From an uncultured Clostridia bacterium (GTDB lineage Bacteria; Bacillota; Clostridia; TANB77; CAG-508): DNA of 64,000 nt. The notes below the pieces were generated by a model, which saw only the letters and a program-made list of their open reading frames with translations, was not told the DNA's origin and did no database searches. The stretch is from positions 58,343 through 122,342 of the forward strand of contig CAOSLI010000005.1 in the NCBI GenBank assembly GCA_948524275.1, written 5' to 3'. Shown here in pieces: positions 58,825 through 64,000 of this stretch. The stretch's first letter is position 1. Every line of letters starts with the position of its first letter. A program made the position numbers and the translations under genes.

Positions 58825-59713
58825 TATTATAGGATATTTAATAGGAGAAGGTTTTAGAAGTATAATAAAGCAGAAAAAAATGACAAGTGCATCTATAATA
58901 ATTATGTGTGCTACTATGTTCATATTTGGAGCCTTTTACCTAATAGGTGAAAATGTAAATTTCATAATGAAGCAAGTAGAGAGTCAACAAGGAATGAGGG
59001 TTATGATAAAAGAAGATGCAACAGATGACCAGGTTAGAAACTTGCAAACCAAGATTCAGCAAATTAATGGGGTTAATCAAGTAACATTTCATTCAAAAGA
59101 AGATGCGTTAGCTTCAATGAAAGAAACGCTTGGAACACATCAAGAATTATTAGATACATATGTGGAAGATAATCCGTTCCCAGCATCATATTTTGTAACT
59201 TTAACAGATTTAACATTAAATAAAGATGTGCAATCAGAGATACTTAAGTTAGAAGCAGTAGATGAGATTGCAAGTAGTGATGACACAATATCAATGCTTG
59301 CAAGTGTAGCAAAAGGAATACAATTAGGAACATTAGTATTACTAGTAATATTGATAATTATTTCAATATTCATAATCTCATATACAATAAAACTTACAGT
59401 TTATGCAAGAAGAAGAGAAATATCAATAATGAAATACGTTGGTGCAACTAATAGTTTCATTAGAGGTCCATTTATAGTGGAAGGTATTATAATAGGAATT
59501 ATATCAGCTCTTTTCTCTGTGGGAATAGTTGGTGGAATATATAATGCAATAATAGACAAGTTACTCACATCTCCAGTATTACAGAGAATTAATATAGTAC
59601 TTTATGGCTTCTCGGACATAGCTGTAAAATTACTTGCTGTATACTTAGTGCTAGGAATTGGAATAGGTATTATTGGTAGTGCAATTTCAATGAGAAAATA
59701 CTTAAAAGTTTAA
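58808..59713 (+). CDS. ftsX: Cell-division permease-like protein FtsX
   Basis: About 300 residues with the FtsX layout. A first membrane segment (SIIIMCATMFIFGAFYLI), an outer loop with GMRVMIKEDATDDQVRNLQTKI that contacts the hydrolase, then three C-terminal segments (GTLVLLVILIIISIFIIS, EGIIIGIISALFSVGIVGG and LLAVYLVLGIGIGIIGS). TVYARRREISIMKYVGATNSFI is the family signature. ATG 58808 has GGTGGG upstream and overlaps ftsE. Confidence 0.96.
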   Translation: MTVKYNIIGYLIGEGFRSIIKQKKMTSASIIIMCATMFIFGAFYLIGENVNFIMKQVESQQGMRVMIKEDATDDQVRNLQTKIQQINGVNQVTFHSKEDALASMKETLGTHQELLDTYVEDNPFPASYFVTLTDLTLNKDVQSEILKLEAVDEIASSDDTISMLASVAKGIQLGTLVLLVILIIISIFIISYTIKLTVYARRREISIMKYVGATNSFIRGPFIVEGIIIGIISALFSVGIVGGIYNAIIDKLLTSPVLQRINIVLYGFSDIAVKLLAVYLVLGIGIGIIGSAISMRKYLKV

Positions 59714-59716
59714 TTT

Positions 59717-59739
59717 CAACCAAGAGGGACAGGTTGATT
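59717..59739 (+). repeat. GGGACAG/TTGGTTGA dispersed repeat, copy D (short)
   Basis: TCAACCAAGAGGGACAGGTT, directly after the ftsX stop, matches the GACCAAAAGGGACAGGTT part of copies A and B. Confidence 0.6.
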
Positions 59740-59805
59740 CCTATAATAGGATGTTAAAATATAAATTCGACTGAGTGGCAAAATTTGGTCAAAGAGGAGG
59801 AACTT

Positions 59806-61008
59806 ATGAAAAATAAAATTATTCCACTTTGTGTTATAATTTTAATAGCATGTACATATTTCTTTGGAACAGCTTATGCTTATAATCAAAGTGATTTAGA
59901 CAATGCAAGAAAAAACCAAACTGCTTTAGAACAGCAAAGGCAAAATGCTCTAAAAGAGCAGAATGCAATAAAAAATCAAATTGCAAATGAAAAGAGTCAA
60001 TTAGAGACTATAAATGATGAGTTAGATGTAATTAATAATGAAATTATTAAATTACAAGGGCAGTTAGATGAATTAAATAACTCAATTAAAGAAAAAGAAA
60101 AAGAGATAGATGCAAAGCAAAAAGATCTAGAAGAAAAACAAGAACTTCTAAAGAAAAGACTAGTTGCAATGTACAAAAATGGTGGTGTAAAATATTTAGA
60201 TGTATTGCTAGGTTCAAGTAGTTATATGGAAATGTTAGCTTCTTATGACGCGCTAGAAAAAATTGCAGATGCAGATACTAAACTCATAAATAAAGTTGCA
60301 AGTGAAAAACAGGAGTTAGAAGACGCTAAAGAAGAATTAGAAAAACAAAAAGCTGAAGTTGATAGTGTCAAATCTCAAAAAGAAGCGAAGAATACAGCTT
60401 TAAGAGAAAAGCAAAATCAAAAGAATAAGCTAATTGCTAACCTTACTGAAGCAGAAAGAGAAAAACAAAAGATAATAGATAATTTTAGAGTAGCTATTCA
60501 AGCAGCAAACCAAGAAATTGATAGAATACTAAGTAGCATGAATAGTGGAAATAGACCACAAGGAAGTACAGGTTCTTATGTACCAGGAAGCCTTGGATGG
60601 CCACTTTCAACTGGATATGCTCAATATAAATACATAACCTCATATTTTGGACCACGTAAGAGACCAACAGCAGGGGCTTCATCAAATCATGGGGCAATCG
60701 ACATAGGAGTTGCTTATCAGCCAGTATATGCTGCAGAGTCAGGGAAAGTAATGATGGCACAACATGTTTCTGGATATGGAAATTTCATAATGATATGGCA
60801 TAATGGTAGAGGAGCACTTTATACTTGTTATGCTCATTTATCACAATTTAAAGTTTCAGTTGGACAAACTGTTTCAAAAGGACAGCAAATAGCTGTATCA
60901 GGAAACACGGGCATTTCAACAGGACCACATCTTCATTTTGAAGTAAGGGTTGGTGGAAGTAGCTCAGCAAATAGAGTAGATCCATTAAATTATGTAAATG
61001 TATATTAA
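59806..61008 (+). CDS. M23 peptidoglycan hydrolase with coiled coil (PcsB/EnvC-like)
   Basis: Signal peptide (IIPLCVIILIACTYFFGTAYA), then about 210 residues of coiled coil, as expected of proteins activated by FtsX. A short linker leads to an M23 domain: SSNHGAIDIGV, GYGNFIMIWH, TCYAHLSQF and HLHFEVRVGG hold the zinc ligands and catalytic His. It is secreted and should cleave septal peptidoglycan under FtsEX control. ATG 59806 with AGGAGG is preferred over the upstream in-frame codon. Confidence 0.94.
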   Translation: MKNKIIPLCVIILIACTYFFGTAYAYNQSDLDNARKNQTALEQQRQNALKEQNAIKNQIANEKSQLETINDELDVINNEIIKLQGQLDELNNSIKEKEKEIDAKQKDLEEKQELLKKRLVAMYKNGGVKYLDVLLGSSSYMEMLASYDALEKIADADTKLINKVASEKQELEDAKEELEKQKAEVDSVKSQKEAKNTALREKQNQKNKLIANLTEAEREKQKIIDNFRVAIQAANQEIDRILSSMNSGNRPQGSTGSYVPGSLGWPLSTGYAQYKYITSYFGPRKRPTAGASSNHGAIDIGVAYQPVYAAESGKVMMAQHVSGYGNFIMIWHNGRGALYTCYAHLSQFKVSVGQTVSKGQQIAVSGNTGISTGPHLHFEVRVGGSSSANRVDPLNYVNVY

Positions 61009-61030
61009 AATATTTTGTTAAGACTTAAGA

Positions 61031-61057
61031 TAAAGGCACAAAAACTGTGCCTTTACT
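61031..61057 (+). terminator. Terminator after first M23 gene
   Basis: TAAAGGCACA-aaaac-TGTGCCTTTA with an A/T-rich tail. Confidence 0.8.
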
Positions 61058-61120
61058 TTAAATAATAAGGATAAAAAACTTTTTTATGAATATAAATAAT
61101 ATAAGAAATAATTAATGATA

Positions 61121-61180
61121 AAAAAGGACCGTCCCCAATGGTCAAAATTTCAGCCAAAAAGGACCGTCCCCAATGGTTGA
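61121..61180 (+). repeat. GGACCGTCCCCAATGGT dispersed repeat, copy E (tandem)
   Basis: AAAAAGGACCGTCCCCAATG occurs twice, at 61121 and 61157, in the reverse orientation to the GGGGACG unit of copies A and B. It ends at the start codons of the second M23 gene. Confidence 0.8.
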
Positions 61181-61190
61181 GAGGGAAATG

Positions 61191-62411
61191 ATGAATAAAA
61201 CAAAAAATAGATATATAACAACTATTCTAATTATATCGATCATTTTTGCCTTTATAAAAACAGTTTTTGCAGAAGATGAAAATACAATTCAAAATGAACT
61301 AGAAAATAACGCTGTTTCTAATAGAACACTTTCTTTAAAAGAACAACAAAACCAAGTGAAGGAAAATTTAGAACAAGCAAGACAAAGACTGGAGTATGTT
61401 GAGGGAGAACTAAGCACATCAATTATGCAAATACAAACCTTAGAAGACAGAATTGCAGAATATCAAACGAAGCTTGATGAAGTAAATAGCAAATATCAAG
61501 ACTTGCAAGCAAAAGTAGAAGAAAGTCAAAAAGAATTAGATGCAGTCCAAGCTGAATATAATAGAAAAAATAATCTTTTAAAAGATAGATTGGTAATGTT
61601 TTATAAAAAGGGAACTATATCATATTTAGATGTATTGCTTAATTCAAGAGATATTTTAGAATTTGTATCAAGATATTATATAATAAATAAAATGACAGAA
61701 TATGATTCAAAAGCAATGGAGGAGGTTGAACAAAAAAAGCTAGTAATACAGAAAAAAGCTAATGAATTAAAAGAAGCAAAAGTAAATATGAGGCTAGCTA
61801 AAACAGAAGCAGAAGAACAAACTGTTGTATTGCAAAATACAAAAACAATTATGCAAAATCATAAAGATAGTTTATCAGAAACAGAGCAAAATTTGCAGGC
61901 GCAAATAGATGCATATAAAAAGCAACAAGAAGAACTTGAAAATTTAATACTATATGCAATATATGGTTCAAATTATGAAATTCAGTATTCAGGTGGAGTA
62001 ATGATGTGGCCAACAAACACAACATCATATATAACATCACCTTATGGTAGTAGATTACACCCAATTCAAGGAATAATAAAAAATCATGCAGGAATAGATA
62101 TAGGTGGTGCTATGGGAGATCCAGTATATGCATCAGCAAGTGGAGTTATAATATATTCACAGATGAATGATGGTGGATATGGAAATATGGTTATGATTGA
62201 TCATGGAATAAATGAAGAAGGAATTAAGATAGTAACGTTATATGGACATGGCAGTCAGTTACTAAAAAGTGTGGGTGATACAGTAAATAAAGGAGATGTT
62301 ATAATGTTAGTTGGTTCAACAGGAAATTCAACAGGACCACATGTACATTTTGAAGTTAGAGAAAATGGATTAGCAGTTGACCCTAAAAAATATTTATCAG
62401 GTGAGGAGTAA
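61191..62411 (+). CDS. Second M23 peptidoglycan hydrolase with coiled coil
   Basis: Same plan as the gene before it: N-terminal signal/anchor (TTILIISIIFAFIKTVFA), about 220 residues of coiled coil, then an M23 domain with IKNHAGIDIGGAMGD, GGYGNMVMIDHG, LYGHGSQLL and HVHFEVRENG. The zinc ligands are intact. It is a diverged tandem paralogue. ATG 61191 follows GAGAGGGA; ATG 61188 and 61173 are in frame but nearer to, or inside, the repeat. Confidence 0.93.
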   Translation: MNKTKNRYITTILIISIIFAFIKTVFAEDENTIQNELENNAVSNRTLSLKEQQNQVKENLEQARQRLEYVEGELSTSIMQIQTLEDRIAEYQTKLDEVNSKYQDLQAKVEESQKELDAVQAEYNRKNNLLKDRLVMFYKKGTISYLDVLLNSRDILEFVSRYYIINKMTEYDSKAMEEVEQKKLVIQKKANELKEAKVNMRLAKTEAEEQTVVLQNTKTIMQNHKDSLSETEQNLQAQIDAYKKQQEELENLILYAIYGSNYEIQYSGGVMMWPTNTTSYITSPYGSRLHPIQGIIKNHAGIDIGGAMGDPVYASASGVIIYSQMNDGGYGNMVMIDHGINEEGIKIVTLYGHGSQLLKSVGDTVNKGDVIMLVGSTGNSTGPHVHFEVRENGLAVDPKKYLSGEE

Positions 62412-62415
62412 ATCA

Positions 62416-63618
62416 ATGAAAAAAAATCAAAACTTAAAAATACTAATGACAATTATAATTACAGCTATAATTACTTTTTCAGTAACATTATTATGGATGT
62501 ATGGAAACAAAGAAGAAACTTTTTCTTCTACTAATATTGGAACAGCGTTAAAGTCAGATAAACTTAGTACAAAATTAAAATTGATAAAAAGTAAAATTGA
62601 TAATGAATACATTGGAGATGTAGATGAAAATAAGCTAATAGAATGGGCTGTAAAAGGATATGTTGAAGGACTAGGAGATATATATAGTGATTATTTTACG
62701 CCAGAAGAAATGCAAGAATATACTCAAGATACTTTAGGCGAATATGTTGGAATAGGAGTATATATTACAAGAGATACAAATGCTAATAAAATACTAATTT
62801 CTGGTACAATCAAAAATTCACCAGCAGAGCAAGCCGAACTTAAAGCAGGTGATATTTTAACAGCAGTAGATGGAATTCCTTGTACAGGTGATGATTTTGA
62901 TCACATAACAGACAAAATAAAAGGTAAAATGGGAACAAAGGTTAAGATTAAGGTATTGAGAAATAATGAGGAAAAAGAATTTGAAATTGAAAGGAAAAAT
63001 GTAGAAATTATTAGAGTAACATCACAAATGTTAGACAATAATATAGGATATATCTATATTTCAAGTTTTGATGGAACTAAAGTCGCAGAACAATTTGAAG
63101 AAGAATATAATAATTTAAAAAGACAAGGTGCTACATCATTAATTGTTGATTTACGTAACAATGGTGGAGGAATTGTTGATGAGGCAACAGACATAGGAGA
63201 TTTATTTACAGATAAAGGAACAACGTTATTAATAGAAGAAGACAAAAACGGGAAAGAGTCAGTTATTAAAGCAAAAAGAGATAAAGAAATTACGATGAAT
63301 ACAGTTTTATTGGTAAATAAATATTCTGCAAGTGCATCAGAAATATTAGCTGGTATAATAAAAGATGAAACTGAGAATGTCACAATTATTGGAGATACAA
63401 CCTATGGAAAAGGTGTAATTCAATCATTATATACATTGTCAGATGGAAGTGGATTAAAGATCACAACCAACCAATATTTTACACCAAAACATAATGAAAT
63501 AAATAAAAAAGGTATTGAACCTGATATAAAAATAGAAAGCTATGATTTTGATGGAGAAATAGACAAAGATAAGGATACAGAAATAAAGAAAGCAATGGAG
63601 CTATTAAAAAATAGATAG
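62416..63618 (+). CDS. S41 C-terminal processing peptidase (CtpA-like)
   Basis: An N-terminal membrane anchor (ILMTIIITAIITFSVTLLW), an N-terminal helical part, a PDZ domain (GIGVYITRDTNANKI...SPAEQAELKAGDILTAVDG), and an S41 protease core: SLIVDLRNNGGGIVDEA, the serine in KYSASASEILAG, and the lysine in TYGKGVIQSL. It cleaves secreted or membrane proteins, and here could process the M23 hydrolases encoded just upstream. GAGGAG before ATG 62416, 4 bases after the preceding stop. Confidence 0.95.
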   Translation: MKKNQNLKILMTIIITAIITFSVTLLWMYGNKEETFSSTNIGTALKSDKLSTKLKLIKSKIDNEYIGDVDENKLIEWAVKGYVEGLGDIYSDYFTPEEMQEYTQDTLGEYVGIGVYITRDTNANKILISGTIKNSPAEQAELKAGDILTAVDGIPCTGDDFDHITDKIKGKMGTKVKIKVLRNNEEKEFEIERKNVEIIRVTSQMLDNNIGYIYISSFDGTKVAEQFEEEYNNLKRQGATSLIVDLRNNGGGIVDEATDIGDLFTDKGTTLLIEEDKNGKESVIKAKRDKEITMNTVLLVNKYSASASEILAGIIKDETENVTIIGDTTYGKGVIQSLYTLSDGSGLKITTNQYFTPKHNEINKKGIEPDIKIESYDFDGEIDKDKDTEIKKAMELLKNR

Positions 63619-63627
63619 CATGCAACC

Positions 63628-63663
63628 AAAAAAGACTAGGAACTTGCATTTCCTAGTCTTTTA
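63628..63663 (+). terminator. Terminator of the ftsEX operon
   Basis: AAAAGACTAGGAA pairs with TTCCTAGTCTTTT, followed by ACATG. Confidence 0.9.
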
Positions 63664-63720
63664 CATGAATTAGTTATTTTGTAATGACAGTAAAAATATA
63701 AAGTTTTTTTAGAAAAGTAG

Positions 63721-63749
63721 TTGACATTATGAAAATAATTTAGTATACT
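63721..63749 (+). promoter_or_regulatory. tRNA cluster promoter
   Basis: TTGACA (63721-63726), 17-base spacer and TATACT (63744-63749), 22 bases before tRNA-Val. Confidence 0.85.
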
Positions 63750-63770
63750 AATTAAGTCAGAAAGATAAAT

Positions 63771-63846
63771 GGTCGCTTAGCTCAGCTGGGAGAGCATCTG
63801 CCTTACAAGCAGGGGGTCATAGGTTCGAGCCCTATAGCGACCACCA
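63771..63846 (+). tRNA. tRNA-Val (anticodon UAC)
   Basis: Acceptor GGTCGCT/AGCGACC, anticodon loop with TAC in CTGCCTTACAAGCAG, T arm ATAGG-TTCGAGC-CCTAT, encoded CCA. Confidence 0.97.
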
Positions 63847-63858
63847 TATTATTTTTAT

Positions 63859-63935
63859 GGCCCGGTAGTTCAGTTGGTTAGAACGCTAGCCTGTCACGCT
63901 AGAGGTCGACGGTTCGAGCCCGTTCCAGGTCGCCA
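63859..63935 (+). tRNA. tRNA-Asp (anticodon GUC)
   Basis: Anticodon stem CTAGC/GCTAG with loop CTGTCAC (GUC), T arm GACGG-TTCGAGC-CCGTT and encoded CCA. The acceptor GGCCCGG/CCAGGTC has one C-A mismatch and one G-T wobble. Confidence 0.95.
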
Positions 63936-63951
63936 TTTTTTTTGTTTATAT

Positions 63952-64000
63952 GCCTCGATAGCTCAGTTGGTAGAGCAAGGGACTGAAAATCCCTGTGTCA
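63952..64000 (+). tRNA. tRNA-Phe (anticodon GAA), cut by window end
   Basis: GCCTCGATAGCTCAGTTGG then the anticodon arm GGGACTGAAAATCCC (GAA). The T arm and 3' end lie beyond the window. Confidence 0.93.

Overview
This 64 kb window looks like a chromosomal stretch of a low-GC, Gram-positive, gut-type Clostridia bacterium. The AT-rich codon use, GGAGG ribosome-binding sites, ThyA-DHFR operon, DUF1292 protein and the ftsE-ftsX-M23-M23-S41 cell-division cluster all fit, and no single marker here gives a genus. Most of the window is an ordinary AT-rich backbone. Into it are set several islands whose genes are visibly richer in G and C and use different codons. Nearly every island gene or operon has its own near-consensus -35/-10 promoter with a 17-base spacer, and most end in a strong terminator.

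Layout. 0-5 kb: tRNA-Leu(UAG), a repeat protein, a sigma-70-like gene in two frames, a frame-disrupted RlmD-type 23S rRNA methyltransferase, a RibD-C reductase and an NTF2-like protein. 5.1-14.4 kb (island 1): NAD synthetase, divergent from a Prs-like/NAMPT pair, then nicotinamidase, vWA, PP2C phosphatase and protein kinase. 14.5-20.6 kb: AraC regulator, HerA/VirB4-like ATPase with a Cys-rich partner, and a Zn-phospholipase-like gene overlapping an MFS-2H phosphoesterase fusion. 20.7-21.2 kb: island 2, one orphan gene. 21.2-29.3 kb: SDR, small exporter, transglutaminase-like protein, S66 peptidase, HD protein, GT51 transglycosylase, tRNA-Gly, ORF6N protein and a broken MFS gene. 29.6-31.9 kb: Nudix ADP-ribose hydrolase and a vWA protein (islands 3 and 4) around an AT-rich P-loop kinase. 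32-44.4 kb: Fic toxin with a small antitoxin, GH25 lysozyme, surface-glycan genes, a membrane-anchored ECF sigma factor, a MATE-kinase fusion, DUF3137 and a truncated LemA. 44.4-47.7 kb (islands 5 and 6): small membrane protein, orphan gene, radical SAM protein, tRNA-Leu(CAA) and an ASCH-GNAT protein. 47.8-64 kb: ASCH protein, thyA-folA-S66, MFS, GT-C glycosyltransferase, polA, SLT, DUF1292, ftsEX-M23-M23-CtpA, and tRNA-Val, -Asp and -Phe.

The most interesting signal is that the island promoters share a sequence: GTTTACATAA or a close variant lies within or just upstream of the promoter of nadE, prs-nadV, the pncA-vWA-PP2C-kinase operon, the 20.8 kb orphan, the Nudix gene, the 31 kb vWA gene, the 44.9 kb orphan, the radical SAM gene and the ASCH-GNAT gene. 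The backbone SDR gene at 21.26 kb also has it. This suggests one dispersed regulon that joins NAD salvage/ADP-ribose recycling to a TerY-P-like vWA-PP2C-kinase signalling triad, possibly a stress or anti-NAD-depletion response.

The window also holds two families of short dispersed repeats: a hairpin cassette that supplies the ribosome-binding site of the next gene, and a GGGGACG/TTGGTTGAC element that runs into coding sequence. Four frame disruptions lie at A-homopolymers, so slippage or sequence error should be considered.
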